Source: an uncultured Eubacterium sp. (GTDB lineage Bacteria; Bacillota; Clostridia; Lachnospirales; Lachnospiraceae). Taken from it: a DNA stretch of 64,000 nucleotides. The stretch's first letter is position 1. Each line of letters opens with the position of its first letter. The position numbers and the translations under genes were made by a program. The notes beneath the pieces were generated by a model. It saw nothing but the letters and a program-made list of their open reading frames with translations. It was not told the origin of the DNA and searched no databases. Location: NCBI GenBank assembly GCA_910577295.1, contig CAJTLS010000001.1, forward strand, positions 107,755 to 171,754, written 5' to 3'. This document shows, in pieces, positions 10,201-17,509 of the stretch.

Positions 10201-10487
10201 AGTCCGGACTGTCCGCCGAGATTTGGAAGAACGGCATCCGGTCTTTCTTTTTCGATTATCTGCTCTAACCGGTTTACATTTAATGGTTCAATGTAAGTCA
10301 CGTCTGCAATTTCCGGGTCTGTCATTATAGTTGCCGGATTTGAGTTTACTAACACAATCTCATATCCAAGTTTGCGAAGTGCTTTACAGGCCTGTGTTCC
10401 AGAATAGTCGAACTCACATGCCTGTCCGATGATAATTGGACCAGAGCCAATAATCATTACTTTATTGATGTCCTCTCTTTTTGGCAT
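7263..10487 (-). CDS. carB: Carbamoyl-phosphate synthase large subunit
   Basis: A 1074-residue CarB, the expected length. The enzyme makes carbamoyl phosphate from bicarbonate, ammonia (from the CarA glutaminase) and two ATP, feeding pyrimidine and arginine synthesis. Two homologous ATP-grasp halves are visible (residues ~1-400 and ~550-935, each opening with GSGPIIIGQ- or GGGPNRIGQ-type motifs), with an oligomerisation domain between them and a C-terminal MGS-like allosteric domain (~940-1074). RBS GGAG precedes the ATG. carA is not adjacent in this window, which is unusual, because carAB are often an operon; it may lie elsewhere. The gene is transcribed alone, divergent from a carbonic anhydrase that could supply its bicarbonate. 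Confidence 0.97.
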   Translation of the reverse strand: MPKREDINKVMIIGSGPIIIGQACEFDYSGTQACKALRKLGYEIVLVNSNPATIMTDPEIADVTYIEPLNVNRLEQIIEKERPDAVLPNLGGQSGLNLCAELANQGILDKYNVQVIGVQVDAIERGEDRIEFKKSMDAIGVEMARSQVSYSVEEALAIADELGYPVVLRPAYTMGGAGGGLVYNKEELKTVCARGLQASLVGQVLVEESILGWEELELEVVRDAEGNMITVCFIENIDPMGTHTGDSFCSAPMLTISEELQKRLQEQAYRIVESVKVIGGTNVQFAHDPVSDRIVVIEINPRTSRSSALASKATGFPIALVSAMLAAGLTLRDIECGKYGTLDKYVPDGDYVVIKFARWAFEKFKGVEDKLGTQMRAVGEVMSIGKTYKEAFQKAIRSLETGRYGLGYAKDYNTKSKNELLLLLNTPSSDRHFIMYEALRKGATVDEIFNITKVKHYFIEQMKELVMEEEELTQNKGSLPADAQLISAKKNGFSDKYLSQILDIPEAEIRDKRISLGVTEAWEGVHVSGTPDNAYYYSTYNAEDKNPVNTDKKKIMILGGGPNRIGQGIEFDYCCVHASLALKKLGFETIIVNCNPETVSTDYDTSDKLYFEPLTLEDVLSIYNKEKPLGVIAQFGGQTPLNLAAELEKNGVKILGTSPSVIDLAEDRDLFRAMMDKLEIPMPEAGMATTVDEALKIANQIGYPVMVRPSYVLGGRGMEVVYDDASLSDYMQAAVGVTPDRPILIDRFLNHAMECEADAISDGTHAFVPAVMEHIELAGVHSGDSACIIPSVHISEENVTTIKEYTKKIAEEMHVKGLMNMQYAIENGKVYVLEANPRASRTVPLVSKVCNIRMVPLATDIITSDITGRPSPVAGLKQQNIPYYGVKEAVFPFNMFPEVDPLLGPEMRSTGEVLGLSTYYGEAFFKAQEATQTKLPLKGTVLISVNRKDKPEVVEIANLFAEAGFHILATGKTHEIITNAGIKAELVKKLHEGRPNILDLITNDKIDLIINSPVGKDSVHDDSYLRKAAIKAKVPYMTTIAAAKATIKGILYVQKHGNGEVKSLQQIHSEITDM

Positions 10488-10540
10488 AGTAATCTCCTTA
10501 TCATATATATTAAGTTAACTTTGAATACACTTAATTATAC

Positions 10541-10569
10541 ATTATAAAGGATAATCAGGAAAATGTATA
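10541..10569 (-). promoter_or_regulatory. carB promoter
   Basis: On the minus strand: TATACA (plus 10564-10569), a 17-base spacer and TATAAT (plus 10541-10546), about 55 bases upstream of the carB ATG. I see no PyrR-type attenuator in the short leader. Confidence 0.5.
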
Positions 10570-10647
10570 CAATTTTTTCAGAAATCAATCATTTGTCTTC
10601 TTGAAAATTTTCACGAATATGGGGAGGAAACTTATTAAATTGAAGCA

Positions 10648-10676
10648 TTTACAATTGTAGAAAAAGATGGTATACT
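10648..10676 (+). promoter_or_regulatory. Carbonic anhydrase promoter
   Basis: TTTACA (10648-10653), a 17-base spacer and TATACT (10671-10676), 31 bases before the ATG of the carbonic anhydrase gene. Divergent from the carB promoter. Confidence 0.55.
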
Positions 10677-10706
10677 CTGTTTAAAAAAGACGAGGAGGGT
10701 TTTATC

Positions 10707-11270
10707 ATGGCGGAACATGTGAAAGTGGAAAGTCTTTCGGCAGAGGAAGCGCTGTCAAAATTAAAACAGGGAAATGAGAAATATCTGAACGCTACTACAG
10801 GGACGGGAGATATTTCAAAAGAAATTCGCAAGGATACTTGTGAAAACGGCCAGTATCCGTATGCAGTCGTAGTAACCTGCTCGGATTCCCGCGTTATACC
10901 GGAGAGTATTTTCTCTGCAGGCATTGGGGAGCTGTTTGTCATTCGTGTGGCTGGTAATGTAATTAATGATTTCCAGCTCGGCAGTGTCGAGTATGCGGCA
11001 GAGCATCTTGGTTCCAATCTGATAGTTGTTCTTGGTCATACCCATTGTGGTGCAGTAGGAGCGGCAATCGCCGGTGGTGCAGAAGGATACATAAAATCTA
11101 TTACCAATGAGATACGGCTGGCAATCGGAAATGAAAAAGATGACTACAAAGCATGTTGTCTCAATGTGGAGTACAGTATAAAGAAGATTAACGATAATCT
11201 GAATCTTCCAAATGCTAAAGTAATCGGAGCCGTTTATGATATTGAGAGCGGTGAGGTAGAATTTAAGTAA
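10707..11270 (+). CDS. Beta-class carbonic anhydrase
   Basis: A 187-residue cytoplasmic zinc enzyme interconverting CO2 and bicarbonate. The beta-class signature is complete: Cys58, Asp60 and Arg62 in CSDSR, and His111 and Cys114 in GHTHCGA. RBS GAGGAGG precedes the ATG. Its divergent neighbour carB consumes bicarbonate, so a role in supplying carbamoyl-phosphate synthesis (and the carboxylases of the cell) is plausible; that link is inference from position. No signal peptide. No clear terminator follows the stop; the ABC-F leader starts within about 25 bases. Confidence 0.93.
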   Translation: MAEHVKVESLSAEEALSKLKQGNEKYLNATTGTGDISKEIRKDTCENGQYPYAVVVTCSDSRVIPESIFSAGIGELFVIRVAGNVINDFQLGSVEYAAEHLGSNLIVVLGHTHCGAVGAAIAGGAEGYIKSITNEIRLAIGNEKDDYKACCLNVEYSIKKINDNLNLPNAKVIGAVYDIESGEVEFK

Positions 11271-11294
11271 ATTGTAGTTTTGCGGAGGTGTGGA

Positions 11295-11309
11295 ATGATT
11301 ATTAAATAA
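11295..11309 (+). CDS. Four-residue leader peptide (MIIK) of the ABC-F leader
   Basis: ATG ATT ATT AAA TAA preceded at ideal distance (six bases) by GGAGG (11284-11288). A very short reading frame with such a strong ribosome site, at the start of a long structured leader ending in a terminator, is the layout expected for ribosome-mediated attenuation of an antibiotic-resistance ABC-F gene. Translation itself is inferred. Confidence 0.45.
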   Translation: MIIK

Positions 11310-11531
11310 TTTACAGAAAAAGCAGAAGACATAGTTGTATCCGGGAAATAACCGGATGTTCTTGTGATGCCGAATGTAGATTATTTAGTAGTTAGCTTGA
11401 CGGTAGCAAGTAGAACCTGCCGTCAGCCTAAGGTGAATGGTGCACCGCCGCATATATAGGGATATGTTCTGGAGAACATTATATTTGTGGAAAGAAAATC
11501 TGCTTTTGGTTTATACTGAAAGCAGATTTTT
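11310..11531 (+). promoter_or_regulatory. Structured leader of the ABC-F gene (putative attenuator)
   Basis: The 350-base gap between the carbonic anhydrase and the ABC-F start holds successive hairpins. ATCCGG/CCGGAT lies at 11339-11357, a 10-bp stem at 11397-11426, ATGTTC/GAACAT at 11464-11479, and finally a terminator at 11495-11531. The order (short coding region, alternative stems, terminator, then gene) fits transcription attenuation. I do not recognise a known riboswitch class in it. Confidence 0.5.
11495..11531 (+). terminator. Intrinsic terminator inside the ABC-F leader
   Basis: A perfect 12-bp stem (11495-11506 with 11519-11530), a 12-base loop and a run of five T. It lies 90 bases before the ABC-F start codon, so it would stop transcription before the gene unless an antiterminator forms. 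Confidence 0.7.
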
Positions 11532-11619
11532 ACGTTTCCGGACTCTTTGGTTGTGGTGTATGTTCGCAAAAAAAAAAGAATCTATATCCGGTGGTATCAG
11601 GCAGAAAGGAGCTGGATAT

Positions 11620-13164
11620 ATGTTACAAATAAAAAATTTGTGTATTACAAACAAACAGGATTTGCGAGAGCTGGTTTGCGATTTTTTCCTGAATCTCAAC
11701 GACGGGGATAAAGCGGCACTTATCGGTGAAGAGGGTAATGGAAAATCTACCTTGCTGCAATATATATATGATGAAAAATGGATAGAGGGGTACGCGGATT
11801 GCCGCGGAGAGATAATCAAGAACGGCTGCGTTTTGGGATATGTAAAACAGGAGCTGTCATGTGAGGAAAAGGAAATGTCTGTCTATGAATTTCTCTGCGA
11901 AGAGCCGGCGTTCTACAACTGTAATGGAAAGGAACTTGCCGCAATGGCAAGTCAGTTGAAATTGCTGCCGGAGGTTTTGTATTCGCAGCAAAAGATGGGA
12001 ACTTTATCCGGTGGGGAAAAAGTGAAATTACAATTTGTGCGCATGTTGTGCAGACGGCCGACCGTCCTTTTGCTTGACGAACCCTCGAATGACATTGATT
12101 TGCAGACGCTGACGTGGCTGGAGGAATTTATCCGTAACTGGAAAGGAGCGGTGTTGTTTATTTCCCATGATGAAACGCTGTTGGAAAGAACCGCCAACCG
12201 TATTATCCATCTGGAAATGATAAGGAAGAAAAGAAAACCGAGACATACCATCTGTAATATGGGATATCGGGAATACGCAGAGGAGAGGAACCGCAGTCTG
12301 CAAAAGCAGGAGCAGCTGGCAAAAAAGGAGCGGAGCGAATATCAGTCCAGACAGGAAAAACTCCGCCGTATAGAGCAGAAAGTGGCGCATCAGCAGGAGA
12401 CGATTACAAGGCAGGACCCCAGTGGGGCGAGATTGTTAAAGAAGAAGATGAAAGCGGTAAAATCCATGGAGCGCCGCTTTGAGAAAGAATTTGATACGAT
12501 GACAGAGATACCGGACGTGGAGGAGGCGATTTTCTTTCAGTTTGCGAAAACGGATAAGATACCGCAGGGGAAAGTCGTACTTCGTCTGGAAAGGGAGAAA
12601 TTGTGTGTGGGAGACAGGTGTCTCACAAAAAATATTCAATTGGAGATAAGGGGGCCTGAGAAAGTATGTATCATCGGCAAAAATGGTGTGGGAAAGACGA
12701 CATTGCTGAAACTGGCAGCAGAGGAACTTTTACCGAGAGAGGATATACGGGCCGTTTATATGCCGCAGGACTACAGAGATAGAATGGACTTTTCTGATAC
12801 TCCGCTCTCATATCTGAGTGTTACGGGAGATAAGGAAGAGCAAACAAAAATCAGAACTTTTTTGGGAAGCCTGAAATTTACAAAAGAGGAAATGGAACAT
12901 CCGATAGGAGAGTTAAGCGGCGGGCAGAAAGCCAAATTATTTCTTCTTTCTATGTGTGTAGAAAAAGCAAATGTACTGATTTTGGATGAACCTACGAGAA
13001 ACTTTTCCCCGTTATCCAATCCGGTTATCCGGAAGATGTTAAAAGAATTTTCGGGAGCGATTATCAGTGTATCCCATGACCGCAAATACATGGCGGAAGT
13101 CTGCGATACAATTTATGAATTATCCGAAGAGGGATGTAAACGCCATGAACGGTATGAAAAATAG
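11620..13164 (+). CDS. ABC-F family ATP-binding protein (probable ribosome-protection type)
   Basis: A 514-residue soluble protein with two ABC domains and no membrane segments, the layout of ABC-F translation factors and antibiotic-resistance ribosome-protection proteins. NBD1 has GEEGNGKST and LSGGEKVK; NBD2 has GKNGVGKTT and LSGGQKAK. A long charged interdomain linker (~215-330), rich in Lys, Arg and Gln, would reach toward the ribosome. Start chosen at 11620 because AGAAAGGAG lies just upstream; the frame stays open 61 codons further 5' with no ribosome site. NBD2 has an unusual Walker B region, DEPTRNFSPLS, in place of the usual DEPTNHLD. The regulated leader suggests induction by a ribosome-targeting drug; the drug class cannot be told. 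Confidence 0.85.
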   Translation: MLQIKNLCITNKQDLRELVCDFFLNLNDGDKAALIGEEGNGKSTLLQYIYDEKWIEGYADCRGEIIKNGCVLGYVKQELSCEEKEMSVYEFLCEEPAFYNCNGKELAAMASQLKLLPEVLYSQQKMGTLSGGEKVKLQFVRMLCRRPTVLLLDEPSNDIDLQTLTWLEEFIRNWKGAVLFISHDETLLERTANRIIHLEMIRKKRKPRHTICNMGYREYAEERNRSLQKQEQLAKKERSEYQSRQEKLRRIEQKVAHQQETITRQDPSGARLLKKKMKAVKSMERRFEKEFDTMTEIPDVEEAIFFQFAKTDKIPQGKVVLRLEREKLCVGDRCLTKNIQLEIRGPEKVCIIGKNGVGKTTLLKLAAEELLPREDIRAVYMPQDYRDRMDFSDTPLSYLSVTGDKEEQTKIRTFLGSLKFTKEEMEHPIGELSGGQKAKLFLLSMCVEKANVLILDEPTRNFSPLSNPVIRKMLKEFSGAIISVSHDRKYMAEVCDTIYELSEEGCKRHERYEK

Positions 13165-13177
13165 AAAAAGAAAGTCT

Positions 13178-13202
13178 CCGGTGGTGAATCAGTCACCACC
13201 GG
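13178..13202. terminator. Hairpin terminator between convergent genes
   Basis: CCGGTGGTGA (13178-13187) pairs perfectly with TCACCACCGG (13193-13202). Read on the minus strand it is followed by AGACTTTCTTTTT, a good terminator for the small minus-strand ORF; on the plus strand the T tract is poor. Confidence 0.65.
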
Positions 13203-13356
13203 GGCCGTCTTTCCGCTTCCTGTCATCGTCCCTGACAACGTATTTGGAAGTGGAAGAATCCTGTTCGGCGTCCACGGAAGCTCCGGAAATATCGGCTTTT
13301 TTGTTTTTGCTGCCGGAAGTTCTGTGGCAGTTGCTAAATGTCTGCTTATCATTCAT
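13189..13356 (-). CDS. Small hydrophilic protein of unknown function
   Basis: A 55-residue minus-strand ORF starting at the ATG whose upstream sequence carries GGAGG, 11 bases away; an in-frame ATG six codons earlier (13374) has no ribosome site. The product is rich in Asp, Lys, Ser and Gly, ending in DDDRKRKDGPGGD, with no membrane segment and a single Cys. The stop lies inside a perfect 10-bp hairpin followed on this strand by a T-rich tract, as expected for a short independent transcript. I recognise no family. It could be a chance ORF; the ribosome site and terminator argue for a real gene. Confidence 0.45.
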   Translation of the reverse strand: MNDKQTFSNCHRTSGSKNKKADISGASVDAEQDSSTSKYVVRDDDRKRKDGPGGD

Positions 13357-13399
13357 AGTTGCGATTTCCTCCATTTTCTGCAGGCTTGCTGTATGGCTG

Positions 13400-13640
13400 C
13401 CAAACTGACCTACCGTCCATAGTATCTTCTATTTATATGTAAAATATTTATTAAATTTAATTAAATTTAAGTTGTTATAAAAATTTTGCAGAATAAAATC
13501 ATTTTATGTTTATTAAAAGAAATAGTATCAGGGGGCGCCTGATAGGCCGACAGGAAAAGACGACTGCGTTTGTTGTTCGCAAGAGCTGCGAATTATAGTG
13601 ATTTTCTGCAGATTTTTTGTGAAAAAGAGAGTGTGGGAAG
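13400..13640. other. AT-rich gap, no gene seen
   Basis: Between the small ORF and the sugar-operon promoter is AT-rich DNA with no credible ORF. The only structure noted is a small hairpin, TTCGCA AGAGC TGCGAA (13576-13592). Function unknown. Confidence 0.5.
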
Positions 13641-13643
13641 AGG

Positions 13644-13656
13644 TGGAATCGGAAAC
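13644..13656 (+). promoter_or_regulatory. Possible cre (catabolite-response) site
   Basis: TGGAATCGGAAAC fits the core of the CcpA site consensus TGNAANCGNWNNC at every defined position. It lies about 54 bases upstream of the -35 of the sugar-transport operon. A single match in AT-rich DNA could be chance. Confidence 0.35.
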
Positions 13657-13709
13657 GGGAAAACGACCATCGAATGCTATTTATATCAATTTGTGTTCCA
13701 TATATATCA

Positions 13710-13738
13710 TTTAGTATGTTATTGATACATGGTATAAT
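13710..13738 (+). promoter_or_regulatory. Promoter of the sugar ABC operon
   Basis: Extended -10 TGGTATAAT (hexamer 13733-13738), with a weak -35 TTTAGT (13710-13715) at 17 bases. A 9-bp hairpin, CTCAAGGAT/ATCTTTGAG (13747-13766), sits at the predicted 5' end of the mRNA and may stabilise it or serve as an operator. Confidence 0.5.
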
Positions 13739-13792
13739 ATCCTCAACTCAAGGATACATCTTTGAGAATATAATGTTTGGAGGTTATTTTCA

Positions 13793-14794
13793 ATGAAAAT
13801 GAAAAAACTTTTTGCCATTTTGATGGCAGCAATGATGCTCGTAGGCTTAACTGCATGTGGTGGTGAGGACAAACCGACAAGCGGTTCCAATGAAGCTGAT
13901 TCCGGTTCCAGTAACTTAATTAAAGTTGGTATTATTAACAACGACCCGAATGAGTCCGGTTACCGTACCGCTAACGACAAGGACTTGAAAAATAAGTTCA
14001 CAGAGGAAAACGGTTATGATGCATCTTTTGCTTACAGCAAAAAGAACGATGAGCAGATGCAGCAGGCTCAGAAGATGATTCAGGATGAAGTAGATTATCT
14101 TCTTCTTTCTGCAGCAGGTACATCTGGTTGGGATACTGTATTGAAAGAAGCAAAAGACGCAGGAACAAAAGTTATTCTCTTCGACCGTATCGTAGATGCA
14201 GATGAGAGCCTTTATGAAGCAGGCGTTGTTTCCGACATGGACAAAGAGGGTGAAACAGCTGTAGAATGGCTGAAGAAACAGAATCTTGACAAATATGAAA
14301 TTATTCATATTCAGGGTGAAATGGGTAGTGCCGCACAGTTGGGTCGTACCGGTGCTTTGGATAAGCAGGTAAAAGCTGACAAGAACTGGAAGATTGTTGC
14401 ACAGCAGGCGGCAGACTGGAATATGGAGACTGCACAGCAGATTGTACAGACTGCAATCGACGCTAAGAAAACATTCAATGTTATCTATGCAGAGAACGAT
14501 GATATGGCTAAGGGAGCTGTAGCAGCTCTTGACAAAGCGAACATGTCTCACGGCGTTGGCAAAGATGTAATCATCATGGGCTTTGACTGCAACAAATGGG
14601 CATTGCAAGAGCTTAAGAAGGGTAACTGGAACTATGATGGTCAGTGTAACCCATTCCAGGCTGATACTCTTGATGAAATCATCCAGAAGCTGCAGAAAGG
14701 CGAGTCTATTCCTGAGAAGAAGATTTACATGGAAGAGAAAGGCTTTGATGCTAAAGAAATTACAGATGAAGAGATTGAGAAGTTTGGTATCTAA
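13793..14794 (+). CDS. ytfQ: Sugar ABC transporter substrate-binding lipoprotein (YtfQ-type)
   Basis: A 333-residue lipoprotein. The signal peptide ends in the lipobox LTAC with Cys22 as the lipid anchor, followed by a Ser/Gly-rich linker and a periplasmic-binding-protein type I fold (~40-330) of the ribose/galactose family. The gene order binding protein, ATPase, permease, permease is that of ytfQ-ytfR-ytfT-yjfF, whose E. coli member binds galactofuranose; that sugar is likely but not proven here. RBS GGAGG lies nine bases before the ATG. A terminator-like hairpin after the gene would make this protein more abundant than the membrane parts, as is usual for binding proteins. Confidence 0.88.
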   Translation: MKMKKLFAILMAAMMLVGLTACGGEDKPTSGSNEADSGSSNLIKVGIINNDPNESGYRTANDKDLKNKFTEENGYDASFAYSKKNDEQMQQAQKMIQDEVDYLLLSAAGTSGWDTVLKEAKDAGTKVILFDRIVDADESLYEAGVVSDMDKEGETAVEWLKKQNLDKYEIIHIQGEMGSAAQLGRTGALDKQVKADKNWKIVAQQAADWNMETAQQIVQTAIDAKKTFNVIYAENDDMAKGAVAALDKANMSHGVGKDVIIMGFDCNKWALQELKKGNWNYDGQCNPFQADTLDEIIQKLQKGESIPEKKIYMEEKGFDAKEITDEEIEKFGI

Positions 14795-14830
14795 TTGTAA
14801 AGCTTAGTCAAAATAATTTCTGTAATATTT

Positions 14831-14879
14831 ATGCGGTACGACCACATGGATTTCATGCGCCTGTACCGCATTTCTTTTA
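14831..14879 (+). terminator. Partial terminator between binding protein and ATPase genes
   Basis: ATGCGGTAC (14831-14839) pairs with GTACCGCAT (14863-14871), followed by TTCTTTT. The long 23-base loop suggests a leaky, intra-operon terminator or mRNA-processing stop. Confidence 0.6.
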
Positions 14880-14899
14880 AATAAATATAAAGGAGTGAA

Positions 14900-16420
14900 T
14901 TGACGGTGAAAGATAACGCTATCTTGGAAATGAGAGATATTAATAAGAGCTTTCCCGGAGTCCGCGCCTTGCAAAATGTGGACTTTACTTTGTGTGAGGG
15001 TGAAATTCACGCTTTGATGGGTGAAAACGGAGCAGGTAAATCAACTTTGATAAAAGTCCTGACCGGCGTCTATTCTAAGGACGACGGAAAGATTTTTATG
15101 AAAGGACATGATAAAGAAGTTTCCATTCGTTCTCCACAGGATGCTCAAAATATTGGTATCAGTACAGTTTATCAGGAGATTACACTTTGTCCCAATTTAT
15201 CGGTTGCAGAGAATATGTTCATCGGACGAACAAAGGGAATGGGCCAGAATTGGAAAAAGATGAATCGCGATGCGGAAAAGATTTTGCGCTCATTAGATAT
15301 TCCGGCAAAAGCTACACAGCAGCTGGCAAGCTGCTCGCTGGCAGTGCAGCAGATGGTGGCAATTGCGCGTGCGGTTGATATGCAGTGCCGGGTATTGATT
15401 TTGGATGAGCCGACATCTTCCCTTGACGAGCAGGAAGTGCAAAAGCTTTTCGGGTTGATGAGAGATTTGAAATCCCGCGGGGTAGGTATTATTTTTGTGA
15501 CACACTTTTTGGATCAGGTATATGAAGTGTGCGATAAGATTACAGTTTTACGAGATGGTACTTTGGTAGGTGAATATCTGATTAAAGACCTTCCGCGAGT
15601 GCAGTTGGTATCGAAGATGCTCGGTAAGGAATTAGACGATTTGTCAGATATTAAGGGTGAGGAGCAAACATACTCCAAAGATGATAACAGTGTTCCTGTA
15701 TATGAAGCGGCAGGGTTAGTTAGTAACGCGGGAATCAAACCGTTTGATTTCCATATTAATAAAGGTGAAGTAAATGGATTTACCGGATTGTTAGGCTCCG
15801 GACGAAGCGAATGCGTCAGGGCAATTTTTGGAGCTGACCGTGTAATGGGCGGCTCAGTAAAAGTAAAAGGTAAACCGGTGAAGATTACGAAACCGATAAA
15901 TGCGATGAAAAACAATATTGCCTATCTTCCAGAAGACCGTAAGAGAGATGGTATTGTCGGCGATTTGTCGGTTCGGGATAATATAATTCTTGCCCTGCAG
16001 GTGAGAAAAGGATTTTTCAAACCGTTTTCTAGAGCGCAGGCGAAGAAATTTGCGGAAGAATACATAAAGCTGCTCTCGATAAAGACGGCATCGGATGAGA
16101 CGCCAATCAAATCTCTGTCAGGAGGAAATCAGCAGAAAGTAATTTTGGCGAGATGGCTGCTGACGAATCCGGATTATTTGATTTTGGATGAGCCTACGCG
16201 AGGAATTGATGTAGGTACTAAAATTGAGATACAGAAGCTTGTCTTAAAACTTGCCTCAGAGGGAATGAGCGTGACCTTTATTTCTTCCGAAACAGACGAA
16301 ATGCTGCGTACCTGTTCACGGCTGATTGTCATGCGTGACAGAAAAGTGGTCGGTGAACTTACGGGCGAAGATTTGACACAGACGAAGATAATGAATACAA
16401 TTGCCGGAGGTGAGAAATAG
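14900..16420 (+). CDS. ytfR: Sugar ABC transporter ATPase, two ABC domains (YtfR-type)
   Basis: A 506-residue cytoplasmic ATPase with tandem ABC domains of the RbsA/MglA/YtfR type. NBD1 has GENGAGKST and ILDEPTSSLD. NBD2 starts near residue 270, with GLLGSGRSE as a degenerate Walker A, LSGGNQQK and ILDEPTRGID. It powers uptake through the two permeases encoded next. The start is either TTG 14900 (four bases from AGGAG) or GTG 14906 (ten bases); the ORF has no ATG near by. The stop overlaps the GTG start of the first permease by one base. Confidence 0.9.
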   Translation: MTVKDNAILEMRDINKSFPGVRALQNVDFTLCEGEIHALMGENGAGKSTLIKVLTGVYSKDDGKIFMKGHDKEVSIRSPQDAQNIGISTVYQEITLCPNLSVAENMFIGRTKGMGQNWKKMNRDAEKILRSLDIPAKATQQLASCSLAVQQMVAIARAVDMQCRVLILDEPTSSLDEQEVQKLFGLMRDLKSRGVGIIFVTHFLDQVYEVCDKITVLRDGTLVGEYLIKDLPRVQLVSKMLGKELDDLSDIKGEEQTYSKDDNSVPVYEAAGLVSNAGIKPFDFHINKGEVNGFTGLLGSGRSECVRAIFGADRVMGGSVKVKGKPVKITKPINAMKNNIAYLPEDRKRDGIVGDLSVRDNIILALQVRKGFFKPFSRAQAKKFAEEYIKLLSIKTASDETPIKSLSGGNQQKVILARWLLTNPDYLILDEPTRGIDVGTKIEIQKLVLKLASEGMSVTFISSETDEMLRTCSRLIVMRDRKVVGELTGEDLTQTKIMNTIAGGEK

Positions 16421-17508
16421 TGACAGCAAAAAAAGCAACAGGAATATCTGTAGTATTAGGAAAGATTGTAAGAAAGCAAATTTTCATTCCGATTGCAACA
16501 CTTCTTTTGCTGACCATTTTTAATCTGATTGTTGACCCGTCTTTCTTTGGAATCAAACTGGAGCCGAATAGTGTCGGCAATCTGGTTCTGAAAGGACAGT
16601 TGATTACAATCTTAGACTTTGGTTCAGAACTTGCGATTTTGGCAATGGGAATGACATTAGTAACGGCGGCTTCGGGTGGTCAGGATATCAGTGTCGGTGC
16701 GGCTGTTGCTATTGGCGGTAGTGTGATACTGCGTATTCTTTGCGGCAGTAATCCGCGACCGGAGCAGCTGCAGGCAAGTATTTTGACTGCATTTTTAGTT
16801 GCTTGTGTGGTATGTATGTTGTTTGGAGCATTCAATGGTGTTTTAGTATCAATATTCAGAATACAGCCGATGATTGCGACGTTGATACTGTATACAGCGG
16901 GACGCTCCGTTGCCTCGTGGATTAATAATAACACGCTGCCGGTTGTCAGCGACCCGTCTCTTGGTTATATTGGTGGATTTATACCCGGCATTCCGGTACC
17001 GACGCCGATATTTGTCGCTATTTTGTGTGTTATAATTATGTTTTTGGTGTTGAAGTTTACGAACCTCGGCTTATATACACAGTCGGTAGGTATCAATGAA
17101 AATTCTTCGCGCCTGAACGGTTTGAATCCGGCGTTTGTTAAATTTTTGTCTTTTGTAATTTTAGGTTTATGCGTGGCGATTGCCGCACTCGTAAAGGTCG
17201 GAAGAACTTCTACCATTAACTACTCTGTTATTGCCAAAGATATCGAGATGGATGCTATTCTGGCAGTGGCCTTAGGTGGAAATGCACTTAGCGGTGGTAA
17301 GTTTAATATGGTGGCTTCTATTCTTGGCGCATATGTAATTCAGTACCTGACGACTACTCTGCAGGCTATGGGAGTAGATTCTGCCGCACTGAAGGCATAT
17401 AAGGCTGTTATCGTTATTATTCTGGTAGTAGTCAGCGCACCAATTGTACGCGAGAAAGCGACGAAATTGTGGAAAAAGATAACAGTTAACAGAAAGGAGG
17501 CGGCTTAA
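16420..17508 (+). CDS. ytfT: Sugar ABC transporter permease (YtfT-type)
   Basis: A 362-residue polytopic membrane protein of the RbsC/BPD_transp_2 family, with roughly eight to ten hydrophobic segments. It has the family region after a conserved DISVG motif in the first third and the glycine-rich ALGGNALSGGKFN motif in the last third. It forms the channel with the permease encoded next. The start is GTG, nine bases after GGAGG and overlapping the ATPase stop. The best match by gene order and sequence feel is YtfT of the galactofuranose importer. Confidence 0.88.
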   Translation: MTAKKATGISVVLGKIVRKQIFIPIATLLLLTIFNLIVDPSFFGIKLEPNSVGNLVLKGQLITILDFGSELAILAMGMTLVTAASGGQDISVGAAVAIGGSVILRILCGSNPRPEQLQASILTAFLVACVVCMLFGAFNGVLVSIFRIQPMIATLILYTAGRSVASWINNNTLPVVSDPSLGYIGGFIPGIPVPTPIFVAILCVIIMFLVLKFTNLGLYTQSVGINENSSRLNGLNPAFVKFLSFVILGLCVAIAALVKVGRTSTINYSVIAKDIEMDAILAVALGGNALSGGKFNMVASILGAYVIQYLTTTLQAMGVDSAALKAYKAVIVIILVVVSAPIVREKATKLWKKITVNRKEAA

Positions 17509-17509
17509 T

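Noticed and set aside
11370..11450. Similarity of the ABC-F leader to a T-box or tetrahydrofolate riboswitch
   Set aside because: Short stretches recall both (GGTGCACCGCC, GTAGAT ... GGTGAAT), but the full conserved cores are missing and neither ligand fits an ABC-F gene.
13113..13352. A second minus-strand ORF overlapping the small hydrophilic gene
   Set aside because: It has no ribosome site, extends into the ABC-F gene and its composition is Pro/Ser/Phe-rich as in non-coding frames.
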